A DNA stretch of 64,000 nucleotides from Leclercia adecarboxylata (GCF_006171285.1 NZ_CP040889.1:2852001-2916000), one strand, 5' to 3'; shown: positions 23,646 to 36,000, numbered from the stretch's first letter. Notes: generated by a model from the letters alone, not told the origin. Translations and numbers: made by a program.

Positions 23646-25121
23646 ATGAATACACAACAACTGGCGAAACTGCGTTCAATCGTGCCCGAGATGCGTCGCG
23701 TCCGGCACATTCACTTTGTTGGCATCGGCGGCGCCGGTATGGGCGGTATTGCCGAGGTGTTGGCGAATGAAGGCTACCAGATCAGCGGGTCCGATCTGGC
23801 GCCGAACCCTGTTACGCAACAGTTGGCGTCGCTGGGTGCGACAATCTATTTCAACCATCGCCCGGAAAACGTTCTTGATGCGAGCGTGGTGGTGGTCTCC
23901 AGCGCCATTTCTGCCGATAACCCGGAGATCGTTGCGGCACACGAAGCGCGTATTCCGGTGATCCGCCGCGCAGAGATGCTGGCAGAACTGATGCGTTTTC
24001 GTCACGGCATTGCCATTGCCGGTACGCACGGTAAAACCACGACCACGGCGATGGTCTCCAGCATTTATGCTGAAGCGGGCCTCGATCCGACCTTCGTTAA
24101 CGGCGGCCTGGTGAAAGCCGCGGGCGTTCACGCTCGCCTGGGACACAGCCGCTATCTCATCGCTGAAGCGGATGAAAGCGACGCGTCGTTCCTGCACCTG
24201 CAGCCGATGGTCGCGATTGTGACCAACATCGAAGCCGACCACATGGATACCTACCAGGGCGATTTCGAAAATTTAAAGCAAACCTTTATAAACTTTTTGC
24301 ACAACCTGCCGTTTTATGGACGTGCCGTAATGTGCGTTGACGATCCGGTGATCCGCGAGCTGCTGCCGCGTGTCGGACGTCAGATCACTACCTACGGTTT
24401 CAGCGAAGACGCTGATGTCCGCGTAGAGAGTTACAGGCAGGTTGGTGCGCAGGGGCATTTCACCCTGGCGCGTCAGGACAAAGAGCTGTTGCAGGTGACG
24501 CTTAACGCGCCGGGACGCCATAACGCACTGAACGCGGCGGCGGCCGTTGCGGTCGCCACGGAAGAGGGCATTGACGACGAGGATATCCTGCGGGCGCTCG
24601 AAAGCTTCCAGGGGACCGGTCGTCGTTTTGATTTCCTCGGCGAGTTCCCGCTGGAAAGCGTTAACGGGAAAAGCGGTACCGCAATGCTGGTGGATGACTA
24701 CGGCCATCACCCGACGGAAGTTGACGCCACGATCAAAGCGGCGCGCGCGGGCTGGCCGGACAAAAATCTGGTTATGCTGTTCCAGCCACACCGTTACACC
24801 CGTACGCGTGACTTATACGACGATTTCGCTAATGTGCTGTCACAGGTTGATACGCTGCTGATGCTGGAAGTGTACGCGGCAGGTGAGGCGGCTATTCCGG
24901 GTGCCGACAGCCGTTCGCTGTGCCGTACTATTCGTGGTCGCGGCAAGATCGACCCGATTCTGGTCTCCGATCACGCCCAGGCGGCAGCGATGCTTGCCCC
25001 GGTATTGACCGGCAATGATTTGATTCTGGTGCAGGGTGCCGGAAATATCGGCAAAATCGCCCGTACGCTGGCCGAAATCAAACTTAAGCCGCAAATTTCG
25101 GAGGAAGAGCGCCATGGCTGA
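23646..25121 (+). CDS. murC: UDP-MurNAc L-alanine ligase MurC
   Basis: A protein of 491 residues, the E. coli length. It adds L-alanine to UDP-MurNAc, the first peptide-stem step. The N-terminal nucleotide loop [17 protein letters not shown] (near 22-38) and the ATP loop [13 protein letters not shown] (near 122-134) are visible. Its last eight bases overlap the start of ddlB. Confidence 0.98.
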   Translation: MNTQQLAKLRSIVPEMRRVRHIHFVGIGGAGMGGIAEVLANEGYQISGSDLAPNPVTQQLASLGATIYFNHRPENVLDASVVVVSSAISADNPEIVAAHEARIPVIRRAEMLAELMRFRHGIAIAGTHGKTTTTAMVSSIYAEAGLDPTFVNGGLVKAAGVHARLGHSRYLIAEADESDASFLHLQPMVAIVTNIEADHMDTYQGDFENLKQTFINFLHNLPFYGRAVMCVDDPVIRELLPRVGRQITTYGFSEDADVRVESYRQVGAQGHFTLARQDKELLQVTLNAPGRHNALNAAAAVAVATEEGIDDEDILRALESFQGTGRRFDFLGEFPLESVNGKSGTAMLVDDYGHHPTEVDATIKAARAGWPDKNLVMLFQPHRYTRTRDLYDDFANVLSQVDTLLMLEVYAAGEAAIPGADSRSLCRTIRGRGKIDPILVSDHAQAAAMLAPVLTGNDLILVQGAGNIGKIARTLAEIKLKPQISEEERHG

Positions 25122-26034
25122 TAAGATTGCGGTCCTCTCTGGCGGCACCTCTGCCGAGCGCGAGGTTTCCCTGAATTCCGGCGCGGCCGTGCTGGCAGGG
25201 CTGCGCGAAGGCGGCGTTAATGCGCACCTGGTCGATCCGAAAGAGACCGACGTGACGCGCCTGAAAGAGCTGGGCTTTGATAAAGTTTTTATCGCGCTGC
25301 ACGGTCGCGGCGGTGAGGATGGCACGCTGCAAGGCTTGCTGGACATCATCGGCCTGCCTTACACCGGCAGCGGCGTGATGGCGTCGGCCATTTCCATGGA
25401 CAAACTGCGCAGCAAACTGCTGTGGCAGGGCGCCGGTTTACCGGTTGCCCCCTGGGTGGCACTGACGCGTCGTGAGTTTGAGCAGGGCCTGACAGCCAGC
25501 GTTAGCGGGCGCATTGCCGCGCTGGGTTTACCGGTGATTGTTAAGCCCAGCCGTGAGGGCTCAAGCGTAGGAATGTCTAAAGTTGATAAAGCTGACGATA
25601 TATCATCAGCATTAGCGCTGGCTTTTCAACATGATGAAGAAGTTCTGGTGGAAAAATGGCTAAGCGGACCGGAATTTACCGTCGCGATGCTCGGTGAAGA
25701 AATTTTACCGTCAATTCGTATCCAACCAGCCGGAACCTTCTATGATTATGAGGCGAAGTATCTCTCTGATGAGACGCAATATTTCTGCCCAAGTGGTCTG
25801 GATGCCGGGCATGAAGCTGAAATCAACGCGCTGGTGCTTAAAGCCTGGCAAGTTCTTGGCTGCTATGGATGGGGAAGAATCGACGTCATGCAGGATAGCG
25901 ACGGACAGTTTTATCTGCTGGAAGCCAATACCTCACCGGGCATGACCAGTCATAGCCTGGTGCCGATGGCGGCTCGCCAGGCTGGCATGAGCTTCTCGCA
26001 GCTGGTAGTCCGCATTCTGGATCAGGCGGGCTGA
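25114..26034 (+). CDS. ddlB: D-alanine-D-alanine ligase B
   Basis: A protein of 306 residues, the E. coli DdlB length, from the ATG at 25114 ([19 protein letters not shown]). An in-frame upstream start at 25036 would lie deep inside murC and lacks homology, so it was rejected; GGAGGAAGAG precedes 25114. It is an ATP-grasp enzyme making D-Ala-D-Ala for MurF. Family motifs HGRGGEDGT (near 63-71), [11 protein letters not shown] (near 144) and [13 protein letters not shown] (near 270) are seen. Confidence 0.98.
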   Translation: MADKIAVLSGGTSAEREVSLNSGAAVLAGLREGGVNAHLVDPKETDVTRLKELGFDKVFIALHGRGGEDGTLQGLLDIIGLPYTGSGVMASAISMDKLRSKLLWQGAGLPVAPWVALTRREFEQGLTASVSGRIAALGLPVIVKPSREGSSVGMSKVDKADDISSALALAFQHDEEVLVEKWLSGPEFTVAMLGEEILPSIRIQPAGTFYDYEAKYLSDETQYFCPSGLDAGHEAEINALVLKAWQVLGCYGWGRIDVMQDSDGQFYLLEANTSPGMTSHSLVPMAARQAGMSFSQLVVRILDQAG

Positions 26035-26035
26035 T

Positions 26036-26869
26036 ATGTCTCAGGCTGCGCTGAACACGCGAAACCGCGAAGAGGAAGAAGAATATTCTTCACGGCGGAG
26101 TAATGGAACGCGTCTTGCAGGGATCACCTTCCTGCTTGCCGTGCTGTGTACTGTGTTTGTCAGCGGCTGGATGGTGCTCGGCTGGATGGAAGATGCACAG
26201 CGTCTGCCTCTGTCGAAACTGGTGGTGACCGGCGACCGTCACTACACGCGTAATGACGATATCCGTCAGTCGATCCTGGCATTAGGGTCGCCTGGCACCT
26301 TCATGACGCAGGATGTGAACATCATCCAGAGTCAGATTGAGCGCCTGCCCTGGATTAAACAGGCGAGCGTCAGAAAGCAGTGGCCTGATGAATTGAAGAT
26401 TCATCTGGTTGAATATGTACCCATTGCGCGTTGGAATGATCAGCATATGGTTGACGTAGATGGAGTTTCTTTCAGCGTCCCGGCCGATCGTGTCAGCAAG
26501 CAAAATTTACCTATGTTGTATGGGCCGGAAGGCAGCGAAAACGAAGTACTGGAAGGTTTTCGTAGCATGGGTAAAGTGCTGGCTAAGGATCGTTTTACCC
26601 TGAAACAGGCTGCAATGACGGCGCGTCGTTCCTGGCAGTTAACGCTGACGAACGATATCAAGCTGAATCTGGGGCGGGGTGACACGATGAAGCGTCTGGA
26701 ACGTTTTGTAGAACTTTATCCCGTTCTGCAGCAGCAGGCGCAGGCTGAAGGCAAAAGGATTAGCTACGTTGATTTGCGCTATGACTCAGGCGCATCGGTC
26801 GGGTGGTCCCCGGCCCCGGTTGAGGAACCTAATCAGCAACAGAATCAGGCTCAGGTACAGGCAGAATAA
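26036..26869 (+). CDS. ftsQ: Cell division protein FtsQ
   Basis: A protein of 277 residues (E. coli 276). A cytoplasmic N-terminus, one membrane helix (about residues 27-47), a POTRA domain ([19 protein letters not shown], near 63-125) and a beta domain are recognisable. It scaffolds FtsB and FtsL at the division site. It starts one base after the ddlB stop. The last 20 residues are rich in Gln and are the least conserved part. Confidence 0.97.
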   Translation: MSQAALNTRNREEEEEYSSRRSNGTRLAGITFLLAVLCTVFVSGWMVLGWMEDAQRLPLSKLVVTGDRHYTRNDDIRQSILALGSPGTFMTQDVNIIQSQIERLPWIKQASVRKQWPDELKIHLVEYVPIARWNDQHMVDVDGVSFSVPADRVSKQNLPMLYGPEGSENEVLEGFRSMGKVLAKDRFTLKQAAMTARRSWQLTLTNDIKLNLGRGDTMKRLERFVELYPVLQQQAQAEGKRISYVDLRYDSGASVGWSPAPVEEPNQQQNQAQVQAE

Positions 26870-26871
26870 CA

Positions 26872-28128
26872 ATGATCAAGGCGACGGACAGAAAACTGGT
26901 AGTAGGACTGGAGATTGGCACTGCGAAGGTTGCCGCTTTAGTAGGGGAAGTTCTGCCCGACGGTGTGGTCAATATCATTGGTGTGGGTAGCTGCCCGTCC
27001 CGTGGTATGGATAAAGGTGGGGTAAACGACCTCGAGTCGGTGGTGAAATGCGTACAGCGCGCCATCGATCAGGCCGAACTGATGGCAGATTGCCAGATTT
27101 CCTCCGTGTATCTGGCACTCTCTGGCAAGCACATCAGCTGCCAGAACGAGATCGGTATGGTGCCGATCTCAGAAGAAGAAGTCTCGCAGGAAGACGTCGA
27201 GAACGTAGTGCATACTGCGAAGTCGGTACGTGTTCGCGACGAGCATCGCGTCCTGCATGTGATCCCGCAGGAATATGCGATCGACTACCAGGAAGGTATT
27301 AAGAATCCGGTAGGACTTTCAGGCGTGCGTATGCAGGCAAAAGTGCACTTGATCACATGTCACAACGATATGGCGAAGAACATCGTCAAAGCCGTTGAAC
27401 GTTGTGGCCTGAAAGTTGACCAACTTATTTTCGCCGGTCTGGCGGCAAGTTATTCGGTGCTGACGGAAGACGAACGTGAACTGGGCGTCTGTGTCGTCGA
27501 TATCGGCGGTGGTACTATGGACATGGCCGTCTACACCGGTGGTGCACTGCGCCACACCAAGGTTATCCCTTATGCAGGGAATGTGGTCACCAGCGATATC
27601 GCGTACGCCTTCGGTACGCCACCGAGCGATGCCGAGGCAATTAAAGTGCGCCACGGTTGTGCACTGGGCTCCATCGTGGGTAAAGATGAGAGCGTTGAAG
27701 TGCCGAGCGTCGGTGGTCGTCCGCCGCGCAGCCTGCAGCGCCAGACCTTAGCCGAAGTGATTGAGCCGCGTTATACCGAGCTGCTTAACCTGGTGAACGA
27801 AGAGATTTTGCAATTACAGGAACAGCTTCGCCAGCAGGGTGTTAAACATCATCTTGCGGCGGGGATTGTATTAACCGGCGGCGCGGCGCAAATTGAAGGT
27901 CTTGCGGCCTGCGCTCAGCGGGTGTTTCATACGCAGGTGCGTATTGGTGCACCGCTGAACATCACCGGTCTGACGGATTATGCTCAGGAGCCGTATTACT
28001 CAACGGCAGTGGGCTTGCTTCATTACGGGAAGGAAACCCATCTCAGTGGCGAAGCAGAAGTAGAAAAACGTACGTCGGTAGGTTCGTGGTTTAAGCGAAT
28101 CAATACCTGGCTGCGAAAAGAATTTTAA
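26872..28128 (+). CDS. ftsA: Cell division protein FtsA
   Basis: A protein of 418 residues (E. coli 420). It is an actin-like ATPase that tethers FtsZ to the membrane and recruits later division proteins. Phosphate-binding loops GLEIGTAKVAALVG (near 12-25) and VVDIGGGTMDMAVYTGG (near 208-224) are clear, as is the C-terminal amphipathic membrane-targeting helix (GSWFKRINTWLRKEF). It starts two bases after ftsQ. Confidence 0.98.
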   Translation: MIKATDRKLVVGLEIGTAKVAALVGEVLPDGVVNIIGVGSCPSRGMDKGGVNDLESVVKCVQRAIDQAELMADCQISSVYLALSGKHISCQNEIGMVPISEEEVSQEDVENVVHTAKSVRVRDEHRVLHVIPQEYAIDYQEGIKNPVGLSGVRMQAKVHLITCHNDMAKNIVKAVERCGLKVDQLIFAGLAASYSVLTEDERELGVCVVDIGGGTMDMAVYTGGALRHTKVIPYAGNVVTSDIAYAFGTPPSDAEAIKVRHGCALGSIVGKDESVEVPSVGGRPPRSLQRQTLAEVIEPRYTELLNLVNEEILQLQEQLRQQGVKHHLAAGIVLTGGAAQIEGLAACAQRVFHTQVRIGAPLNITGLTDYAQEPYYSTAVGLLHYGKETHLSGEAEVEKRTSVGSWFKRINTWLRKEF

Positions 28129-28191
28129 TTTTAGTAAGAGACCGGAGAGAATTAACGGTTTCAGGCGACAGGCACAAAACGGAGAGAAACT

Positions 28192-29343
28192 ATGTTTGAA
28201 CCTATGGAACTGACCAACGACGCGGTGATTAAAGTCATCGGCGTCGGTGGCGGCGGCGGTAATGCTGTAGAGCACATGGTGCGCGAGCGCATCGAAGGTG
28301 TTGAGTTCTTCGCGGTGAACACCGATGCGCAGGCACTGCGTAAGACGGCTGTTGGCCAGACAATCCAGATCGGTGGCGGCATCACCAAAGGGCTGGGGGC
28401 TGGGGCAAACCCGGAAGTCGGCCGTAATGCTGCAGAAGAAGACCGTGAAGCACTGCGTGCTGCGCTGGATGGTGCAGACATGGTGTTTATCGCCGCAGGT
28501 ATGGGCGGTGGTACCGGAACCGGTGCTGCGCCAGTTGTTGCGGAAGTGGCTAAAGATTTAGGTATCCTGACTGTTGCCGTAGTGACCAAGCCTTTCAACT
28601 TTGAAGGCAAGAAGCGTATGGCGTTTGCAGAGCAGGGTATCACCGAGCTGTCCAAGCACGTGGACTCGCTGATCACCATTCCAAACGACAAGCTGCTTAA
28701 AGTGCTGGGCCGTGGCATCTCTCTGCTGGACGCTTTTGGCGCAGCGAACGATGTCCTGAAAGGCGCAGTCCAGGGTATCGCCGAGCTGATTACCCGTCCG
28801 GGCCTGATGAACGTCGACTTTGCTGACGTGCGCACGGTGATGTCCGAAATGGGCTACGCGATGATGGGCTCCGGCGTGGCGAAAGGTGAAGACCGTGCAG
28901 AAGAAGCCGCTGAAATGGCGATCTCTTCTCCGCTGCTGGAAGATATCGATCTGTCCGGCGCGCGCGGCGTGCTGGTTAACATCACTGCGGGCTTCGACCT
29001 GCGTCTGGATGAGTTCGAAACCGTGGGTAACACCATCCGTGCGTTCGCTTCTGACAACGCCACCGTGGTAATCGGTACTTCCCTTGATCCGGAAATGAAC
29101 GATGAACTGCGCGTAACGGTTGTTGCGACCGGTATTGGCATGGACAAACGTCCTGAGATCACTCTGGTGACCAATAAACCTGCTCAGCAGCCGGTGATGG
29201 ATCGTTACCAGCAGCACGGTATGGCGCCGCTGACCCAGGAGCAGAAACCAGCCGCTAAGGTGGTTAATGACAATACTCCACAAACTCAGAAAGAGCCGGA
29301 TTATCTGGACATTCCCGCGTTCCTGCGTAAGCAAGCTGATTAA
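28192..29343 (+). CDS. ftsZ: Cell division GTPase FtsZ
   Basis: A protein of 383 residues, the E. coli length. It is a tubulin homologue that forms the Z ring. The GTP loop [12 protein letters not shown] (near 105-116), the T7 synergy loop [11 protein letters not shown] (near 207) and the conserved C-terminal tail [14 protein letters not shown], which binds FtsA, ZipA and ZapD (also encoded in this window), are all present. GGAGAGAAAC precedes the ATG. Confidence 0.99.
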   Translation: MFEPMELTNDAVIKVIGVGGGGGNAVEHMVRERIEGVEFFAVNTDAQALRKTAVGQTIQIGGGITKGLGAGANPEVGRNAAEEDREALRAALDGADMVFIAAGMGGGTGTGAAPVVAEVAKDLGILTVAVVTKPFNFEGKKRMAFAEQGITELSKHVDSLITIPNDKLLKVLGRGISLLDAFGAANDVLKGAVQGIAELITRPGLMNVDFADVRTVMSEMGYAMMGSGVAKGEDRAEEAAEMAISSPLLEDIDLSGARGVLVNITAGFDLRLDEFETVGNTIRAFASDNATVVIGTSLDPEMNDELRVTVVATGIGMDKRPEITLVTNKPAQQPVMDRYQQHGMAPLTQEQKPAAKVVNDNTPQTQKEPDYLDIPAFLRKQAD

Positions 29344-29377
29344 GAATTAGCTGGAATTAGGGGATTTACGCTCTTTG

Positions 29378-29386
29378 TGCTAAACT
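29378..29386 (+). promoter_or_regulatory. Candidate lpxC promoter (extended -10)
   Basis: TGC-TAAACT (29378-29386) forms an extended -10 in the 101-base ftsZ-lpxC gap. No clear -35 is seen. Confidence 0.45.
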
Positions 29387-29423
29387 GGCCGCCCGATAGT
29401 GATGTACACTCTCGGTTGGATAA

Positions 29424-30362
<939 letters not shown>

Positions 30363-30385
30363 CGGCACACTCCGTTATGTAAATT

Positions 30386-30434
30386 CGACTGGTTGACCTG
30401 GCACTCTCTCCGGCCAGGAAGACCAGTCGTTTTT
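30386..30434 (+). terminator. lpxC terminator
   Basis: Outer arms CGACTGGT (30386-30393) and ACCAGTCG (30422-30429), an inner CCTGG/CCAGG pair, then five T (30430-30434), located 24 bases after the lpxC stop. Confidence 0.82.
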
Positions 30435-30613
30435 GTTTTTGCCTTTCCCGAATCGCTGTAGTCAATGGCGCGTTTGCTGATTTCATCACCATTTTTAACC
30501 TCCCCGGTGCCTCAATACTGCTGCTGTGAAGTAGCTTTAGTGGTACTATCTTGGCGCGAAAATATAAAAATCATACGGTGAGCCTGAAAGCTTACTTACT
30601 TGTGGTGGGGCAA

Positions 30614-31117
30614 TTGAGCGGAATTCTGACGCGCTGGCGACAATTTGGCAGACGTTACTTCTGGCCGCATCTCCTTCTGGGGATGGTCGCGGCGAGTCTT
30701 GGCCTGCCTGCGCTCAGCAGTAACGCTGAAGCCGCCAGTACTGCCAGGACCACCACCACCCGCCACGATCTGAACACGCGGGTTAATTTCACCAATCTTG
30801 CCCTGCTGGAAGCGAACCGCCGACCGAATTTCACGGTGGATTACTGGCATCAGCATGCGATTCGTACCGTCATCCGGCATCTCTCATTCGCCATGGCGCC
30901 GCAGGCGTTACCTGCTGTTGAAGAGTCTTTACCGGTTCAGGCGCACCATCTGGCGCTGCTGGATACGCTCAATACGCTTCTGACGCAACAGAGCAAGCCG
31001 CCGGTTATTGTCCGTCAGGTCGCGCTTGCTGCATTCGAGCCACACACCGCTTTCTCCGTGTCCGCCTGGATTAGCCAGGTACAGGGCATCCGCGCCGGAC
31101 CTCAACGCCTCAGCTAA
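30614..31117 (+). CDS. secM: SecM, secretion monitor and translational arrest peptide
   Basis: A protein of 167 residues if started at TTG 30614, which gives [25 protein letters not shown] as in E. coli SecM; upstream GTG 30578 and TTG 30551 in the same frame are alternatives. It has an N-terminal export signal. The C-terminal arrest motif F-x4-WI-x4-GIRAGP is complete (Phe147, Trp152, Ile153, Gly158 to Pro163). Stalling in the ribosome tunnel exposes the secA ribosome site when export is slow. The middle region is poorly conserved and the four residues between Phe and Trp (SVSA) differ from E. coli (STPV). Confidence 0.93.
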   Translation: MSGILTRWRQFGRRYFWPHLLLGMVAASLGLPALSSNAEAASTARTTTTRHDLNTRVNFTNLALLEANRRPNFTVDYWHQHAIRTVIRHLSFAMAPQALPAVEESLPVQAHHLALLDTLNTLLTQQSKPPVIVRQVALAAFEPHTAFSVSAWISQVQGIRAGPQRLS

Positions 31118-31177
31118 ATTAACCGTCTTTCAATACCTTAATTTAACTGCCCATGATGGGGCGTTTGAGAATTTATT

Positions 31178-33883
31178 ATGTTAATCAAATTACTAACTAA
31201 AGTTTTCGGTAGCCGTAACGATCGTACCCTGCGCCGCATGCGTAAAGCTGTCAGCGTCATCAATGGCCTCGAGCCAGCGATGGAAAAACTTTCTGATGAT
31301 GAGCTGAAAGCCAAAACCGCTGAATTCCGTGCCCGCCTTGAAAAAGGTGAAACCGTTGAAAGCCTGATCCCGGAAGCGTTCGCCGTTGTGCGCGAAGCGA
31401 GTAAGCGCGTGTTCGGCATGCGTCACTTCGACGTGCAGCTGTTGGGCGGTATGGTTCTGAACGACCGCTGCATCGCCGAGATGCGTACCGGTGAAGGTAA
31501 AACCCTGACCGCGACTCTGCCAGCCTACGTTAACGCCCTGTCGGGTAAAGGCGTGCACGTGGTGACCGTCAACGACTATCTGGCCCAGCGTGACGCCGAA
31601 AACAACCGTCCTCTGTTCGAATTCCTCGGTATGAGCGTCGGCATCAACATGTCCGGCCTGCCGGCTCCCGCGAAACGCGAAGCCTACAACGCTGACATCA
31701 CCTATGGTACCAACAACGAATATGGCTTCGACTACCTGCGCGATAACATGGCGTTCAGCCCTGAAGAGCGCGTCCAGCGCAAACTGCACTATGCGCTGGT
31801 GGATGAGGTGGACTCCATCCTGATCGACGAAGCGCGTACGCCGCTGATCATCTCCGGCCCGGCTGAAGACAGCTCCGAGATGTATCGCAAAGTCGACAAA
31901 ATCATTCCGCACCTGATCCGTCAGGAAAAAGAGGACTCCGACACCTTCCAGGGTGAAGGTCACTTCTCCGTGGACGAAAAAGCCCGTCAGGTGAACCTGA
32001 CCGAGCGTGGCCTGGTCCAGATCGAAGAGCTGCTGGTTGCCCAGGGCATTATGGAAGAGGGCGAGTCGCTCTACTCTCCGGGCAACATCATGCTGATGCA
32101 CCACGTGACTGCCGCCCTGCGCGCGCACGTGCTCTTTACCCGTGACGTGGACTACATCGTTAAGGATGGCGAAGTCATCATCGTCGACGAACACACCGGT
32201 CGTACCATGCAGGGTCGCCGCTGGTCCGATGGTCTGCATCAGGCGGTTGAAGCCAAAGAGAACGTCGATATCCAGAACGAGAACCAGACCCTGGCATCGA
32301 TCACCTTCCAGAACTACTTCCGTCTGTACGAGAAGCTGGCAGGGATGACCGGTACGGCAGATACCGAAGCCTTCGAATTCAGCTCCATCTATAAGCTGGA
32401 TACCGTGGTGGTGCCAACCAACCGTCCGATGATCCGTAAAGATATGCCGGACCTGGTCTACATGACCGAAGCGGAAAAAATTCAGGCCATCATCGAAGAT
32501 ATCCGCGATCGTACCGCTGCGGGCCAGCCGGTGCTGGTAGGGACTATCTCCATCGAAAAATCGGAAGTGGTCTCCGAAGAGCTGACCAAAGCCGGTATTA
32601 AGCACAACGTGCTCAACGCCAAATTCCACGCCAAAGAAGCGGATATCGTTGCGCAGGCGGGTTATCCGTCAGCCGTGACCATCGCCACCAACATGGCGGG
32701 TCGTGGTACTGACATCATGCTGGGCGGTAGCTGGCAGGCAGAAGTGGCCGCGCTGGAAAACCCAACGCCGGAGCAGATCGCGCAGATCAAAGCCGACTGG
32801 CAGGTTCGTCACGATGCGGTGCTGGCTGCGGGCGGTCTGCACATCATTGGTACTGAGCGCCATGAATCCCGCCGTATCGATAACCAGCTGCGCGGCCGTG
32901 CGGGTCGTCAGGGTGATGCCGGTTCTTCACGCTTCTACCTGTCGATGGAAGATGCGCTAATGCGTATTTTCGCCTCTGACCGTGTGTCGGGCATGATGCG
33001 TAAGCTGGGCATGAAGCCGGGCGAAGCGATTGAACACCCATGGGTGACCAAAGCCATCGCCAACGCCCAGCGCAAAGTGGAAAGCCGTAACTTCGATATT
33101 CGTAAGCAGCTGCTTGAGTATGATGATGTGGCCAACGATCAGCGTCGCGCGATCTACACCCAGCGTAACGAGCTGCTGGACGTTTCCGACGTGAGCGAAA
33201 CCATTAACAGCATCCGCGAAGACGTGTTTAAAGCCACCATTGATGGGCACATTCCTCCGCAGTCCCTGGAAGAGATGTGGGATGTTGAAGGTCTGCAGGC
33301 GCGTCTGAAAAACGACTTCGACCTGGATCTGCCGATTCAGGAGTGGCTGGATAAAGAGCCGGAGTTGCACGAAGAGACCCTGCGCGAGCGTATTTTTGCT
33401 AACGCCCTTGAGGTGTATAAGCGCAAAGAAGAAGTTGTTGGCGCAGAGATGATGCGTCACTTCGAAAAAGGCGTGATGCTGCAAACCCTGGACTCCCTGT
33501 GGAAAGAGCACCTGGCGGCGATGGACTACCTGCGTCAGGGCATCCACCTGCGTGGCTATGCGCAAAAAGATCCGAAGCAGGAGTACAAGCGCGAATCCTT
33601 TGCAATGTTTGCCTCCATGCTTGAATCACTGAAGTATGAAGTGATCAGCACCCTGAGCAAAGTTCAGGTGCGCATGCCGGAAGAAGTGGAAGAGATGGAA
33701 CAGCAGCGTCGCGAAGAAGCTGAGCGTCTGGCCCAGATGCAGCAGCTCAGCCATCAGGACGACGAAGAAGCCGCAGCCGCCGCGATTGCCGCGCAGTCCG
33801 GTGAGCGTAAGGTCGGTCGTAACGATCCGTGCCCATGCGGTTCCGGTAAAAAATACAAACAGTGCCATGGCCGTCTGAGCTAA
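31178..33883 (+). CDS. secA: Preprotein translocase ATPase SecA
   Basis: A protein of 901 residues, the E. coli length. It is the motor that drives proteins through SecYEG. Walker [12 protein letters not shown] (near 102-112), the [19 protein letters not shown]-type box (near 207-221), the second helicase domain and the C-terminal zinc motif [13 protein letters not shown] (near 885-897), which binds SecB, are present. It follows secM by 60 bases, which should hold the SecM-regulated ribosome site. Confidence 0.99.
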   Translation: MLIKLLTKVFGSRNDRTLRRMRKAVSVINGLEPAMEKLSDDELKAKTAEFRARLEKGETVESLIPEAFAVVREASKRVFGMRHFDVQLLGGMVLNDRCIAEMRTGEGKTLTATLPAYVNALSGKGVHVVTVNDYLAQRDAENNRPLFEFLGMSVGINMSGLPAPAKREAYNADITYGTNNEYGFDYLRDNMAFSPEERVQRKLHYALVDEVDSILIDEARTPLIISGPAEDSSEMYRKVDKIIPHLIRQEKEDSDTFQGEGHFSVDEKARQVNLTERGLVQIEELLVAQGIMEEGESLYSPGNIMLMHHVTAALRAHVLFTRDVDYIVKDGEVIIVDEHTGRTMQGRRWSDGLHQAVEAKENVDIQNENQTLASITFQNYFRLYEKLAGMTGTADTEAFEFSSIYKLDTVVVPTNRPMIRKDMPDLVYMTEAEKIQAIIEDIRDRTAAGQPVLVGTISIEKSEVVSEELTKAGIKHNVLNAKFHAKEADIVAQAGYPSAVTIATNMAGRGTDIMLGGSWQAEVAALENPTPEQIAQIKADWQVRHDAVLAAGGLHIIGTERHESRRIDNQLRGRAGRQGDAGSSRFYLSMEDALMRIFASDRVSGMMRKLGMKPGEAIEHPWVTKAIANAQRKVESRNFDIRKQLLEYDDVANDQRRAIYTQRNELLDVSDVSETINSIREDVFKATIDGHIPPQSLEEMWDVEGLQARLKNDFDLDLPIQEWLDKEPELHEETLRERIFANALEVYKRKEEVVGAEMMRHFEKGVMLQTLDSLWKEHLAAMDYLRQGIHLRGYAQKDPKQEYKRESFAMFASMLESLKYEVISTLSKVQVRMPEEVEEMEQQRREEAERLAQMQQLSHQDDEEAAAAAIAAQSGERKVGRNDPCPCGSGKKYKQCHGRLS

Positions 33884-33899
33884 GCCTGAAACACACCTG

Positions 33900-33926
33900 A
33901 AAGGCGCAGATATCTGCGCCTTTTTT
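33900..33926 (+). terminator. Terminator between secA and mutT
   Basis: A 24-base perfect palindrome (33900-33923, core GGCGCAGATATCTGCGCC) runs into six T (33921-33926). It lies 17 bases after secA and 15 bases before mutT, so mutT must be transcribed by read-through or by a promoter inside this gap. Confidence 0.85.
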
Positions 33927-33940
33927 ATGGACGTAAGACA

Positions 33941-34333
33941 ATGAAAATACTGCAAATCGCTGTCGGGATCATTCGCAATTCAGATAACCAAATCTTTATT
34001 ACCCAGCGTGCAGCGGATGCGCACATGGCAAATAAATGGGAGTTTCCGGGCGGCAAAATCGAGTCTGGCGAGACGCCGGAACAGGCGCTGGCCCGCGAAC
34101 TTCAGGAAGAGGTGGGGATCACCCCGCTCGGTGCGACCCTGTTCGACAAACTGGAATATACCTTCCCCGATCGCCATATCACGCTGTGGTTCTGGCTGGT
34201 GGAAAGCTGGGAGGGGGAGCCCTGGGGCAAAGAGGGACAGCTTGGAAACTGGGTGATGCTGAGCGCGCAGGATGCCGATAAATTCCCACCGGCAAACGCG
34301 CCTGTCATTGCCCGTTTAGTGGACAATCTGTAA
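33941..34333 (+). CDS. mutT: 8-oxo-dGTP diphosphatase MutT
   Basis: A protein of 130 residues. It removes oxidised 8-oxo-dGTP from the nucleotide pool to prevent A-to-C transversions. The Nudix box is complete: Gly38-x5-Glu44-x7-Arg52-Glu-Leu-Gln-Glu-Glu-Val-Gly-Ile60. The start gives MKILQIAVGIIRN, homologous to E. coli MKKLQIAVGIIRN. Confidence 0.97.
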   Translation: MKILQIAVGIIRNSDNQIFITQRAADAHMANKWEFPGGKIESGETPEQALARELQEEVGITPLGATLFDKLEYTFPDRHITLWFWLVESWEGEPWGKEGQLGNWVMLSAQDADKFPPANAPVIARLVDNL

Positions 34334-34359
34334 GCCTGCCGGACAAAGCGCCAGCAGGC
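34334..34359. terminator. Weak hairpin between convergent mutT and yacG
   Basis: Arms GCCTGC (34334-34339) and GCAGGC (34354-34359), extended by a GG/CC pair across one mismatch. No strong T-run on either side, so a terminator role is tentative. Confidence 0.45.
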
Positions 34360-34367
34360 ATTAAACG

Positions 34368-34562
34368 TTACTGCTGGCTTTCACTCCAGTCATCGCTGTC
34401 AGAGAGATCGCCTTCGCTTGGAATGCGTTTCTCTTCCGCGGCCCACTCACCCAGATCGATCAGCTGGCAACGCTTGCTGCAAAAAGGACGAAACGGGCTC
34501 TGCTCGCCCCAGATGACGGGCTTCCCACAGGTGGGGCAGTTCACGGTAGTAACATCAGACAT
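34368..34562 (-). CDS. yacG: DNA gyrase inhibitor YacG (zinc protein)
   Basis: A protein of 64 residues with two CxxC-type pairs, CPTCGK (near 9-12) and the FCSKRCQL pair (near 28-32), that bind one zinc. E. coli YacG has 65 residues and inhibits gyrase by binding GyrB. The acidic C-terminus ([13 protein letters not shown]) is typical. It is the last gene of a coaE-zapD-yacG operon, 9 bases after zapD. Confidence 0.95.
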   Translation of the reverse strand: MSDVTTVNCPTCGKPVIWGEQSPFRPFCSKRCQLIDLGEWAAEEKRIPSEGDLSDSDDWSESQQ

Positions 34563-34571
34563 CTTAACTCC

Positions 34572-35315
34572 TTAACAACACGCCAGTTCAAAGTCCAGGC
34601 GTTCCGGCACCAGGCCATGTTCACTGTCGAGCGGCATGAAACGAATCGCAAAGCGGCTTTTATGGCCTGAAATCTGCGGATAAAGCTGAGCGGCAAGGGG
34701 CAACTGCAGGCGCAGCAGATCGGCATCTTCCCCATTATCCTGATAAAAACCGTTCAGGCTGGTTTGCTTGCGGAACGGCGCGGAGTTGCGGATCAGGTCG
34801 AGGATCAGCGTCAACGCCTGGTTCAACGGCTCAAGGCTGACCAGCCAGTTTTGTACCTGGATATCGCGCTGCTCCTGCGGCATATGCAGCCAGATGTGCA
34901 GGGTCGGTAAATCGAAACTGCAGCAGCCGCCGGGAATGCTCAGACGCTGACGCACCAGCGCTACCAGGCGGTCTTCCCGCAGAAACTGGCCGATACGGGG
35001 TGCTGCCATTAACACTCCGCTGCTGTTTTTCAGCTGCTGGCGCAGACTGTCGATGCGGCTGTTGTCCACTCCCGGCACTTCTGCCCAGGCCTGCAATTTA
35101 CGCTGCTGACGCTCCAGTTCTTTTACTAAATCAGTGCGGACTTCGCCACGCTCTAACACATCCAGCAGGTCGCCCACGTTACGGAAAAAATGCAGCGCCG
35201 TGGTGTGGTCGTGAACCGGAAGCAGGCTCGAAAGCTGCTGGATTAAAAACTCAATGCGCAGCCAGGTGCGCATTTTTTCATTGAGGGGATGCTCAAAAAG
35301 AACGTGGGTGTGCAT
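34572..35315 (-). CDS. zapD: Cell division protein ZapD
   Basis: A protein of 247 residues, the E. coli length (formerly YacF). It crosslinks FtsZ filaments by binding the conserved FtsZ C-terminal tail, which is present in the FtsZ of this window. The N-terminal [18 protein letters not shown] is characteristic. Its ATG shares a base with the coaE stop, giving translational coupling. Confidence 0.96.
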   Translation of the reverse strand: MHTHVLFEHPLNEKMRTWLRIEFLIQQLSSLLPVHDHTTALHFFRNVGDLLDVLERGEVRTDLVKELERQQRKLQAWAEVPGVDNSRIDSLRQQLKNSSGVLMAAPRIGQFLREDRLVALVRQRLSIPGGCCSFDLPTLHIWLHMPQEQRDIQVQNWLVSLEPLNQALTLILDLIRNSAPFRKQTSLNGFYQDNGEDADLLRLQLPLAAQLYPQISGHKSRFAIRFMPLDSEHGLVPERLDFELACC

Positions 35316-35926
35316 TAGGCTTTTTCCTGTAAAACGGCCTGCGCCAGGTATTGCTGATGCAGGCGAGCCACATCCGATGCAATGGCATCCGGTGCGCCGT
35401 TATTATCAATAACATCATCCGCGACGGCCAGACGCGCTTCACGCGTGGCCTGCGCGGCAAGAATTTGTTCCGCATGTTCACGCCCGACGTTATCGCGGGC
35501 AATGGTGCGCTGAATTTGTGTTGCCGGGGAGACGTCCACCACCAGCACCCGGTCCGCTTTGTCATGGAGATTATTTTCCACAAGAAGCGGGACAACCCAG
35601 AGCACATAGGGTGACGTTGCTTGCGCTATCTGCTTCTGCGTCTCCTGCTGGATAAGCGGGTGAAGCAGGGCGTTAAGCCAGGCTTTCTCTTCAGGGTGGG
35701 CAAAAATGCGTTCGCGCAGCTTACGGCGATTAAGGGTGCCGTCAGGTGCGATCGTATCGTTGCCGAAATGTTCTGCGATAGCGCGTAATGCGGGTGTACC
35801 GGGTTCTACCACCTGGCGGGCAAGGATGTCGGCATCAATTATTGTGACGCCCAGACGAGAGAAGGCTTCTGCCACAGTGCTTTTGCCACTGCCAATGCCT
35901 CCCGTTAGTGCAACGATGTACCCCAT
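35315..35926 (-). CDS. coaE: Dephospho-CoA kinase
   Basis: A protein of 203 residues (E. coli 206). It phosphorylates dephospho-CoA, the last step of coenzyme A synthesis. The P-loop [10 protein letters not shown] spans residues 8-17, and [13 protein letters not shown] (near 33) is the conserved acidic segment. It is the first gene of coaE-zapD-yacG and is divergent from guaC. Confidence 0.97.
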   Translation of the reverse strand: MGYIVALTGGIGSGKSTVAEAFSRLGVTIIDADILARQVVEPGTPALRAIAEHFGNDTIAPDGTLNRRKLRERIFAHPEEKAWLNALLHPLIQQETQKQIAQATSPYVLWVVPLLVENNLHDKADRVLVVDVSPATQIQRTIARDNVGREHAEQILAAQATREARLAVADDVIDNNGAPDAIASDVARLHQQYLAQAVLQEKA

Positions 35927-35975
35927 TAAATAAAATCCTGGGAAATATTCATTATTGATATCAATTGCTTAAGAT

Positions 35976-36000
35976 TTAATCTTTTATCAGCAAAGATTAA
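35976..36000. promoter_or_regulatory. Inverted repeat in the coaE-guaC divergent region
   Basis: A perfect 9-base inverted repeat, TTAATCTTT (35976-35984) and AAAGATTAA (35992-36000), with a 7-base spacer. It lies 50 bases upstream of coaE. It is AT-rich and without a T-run, so it looks more like an operator than a terminator. No known regulator is assigned. Confidence 0.4.

Noticed and set aside
31193..32629. Minus-strand open frame of 478 codons opposite secA
   Set aside because: Shadow of secA with no start context or recognisable domain.
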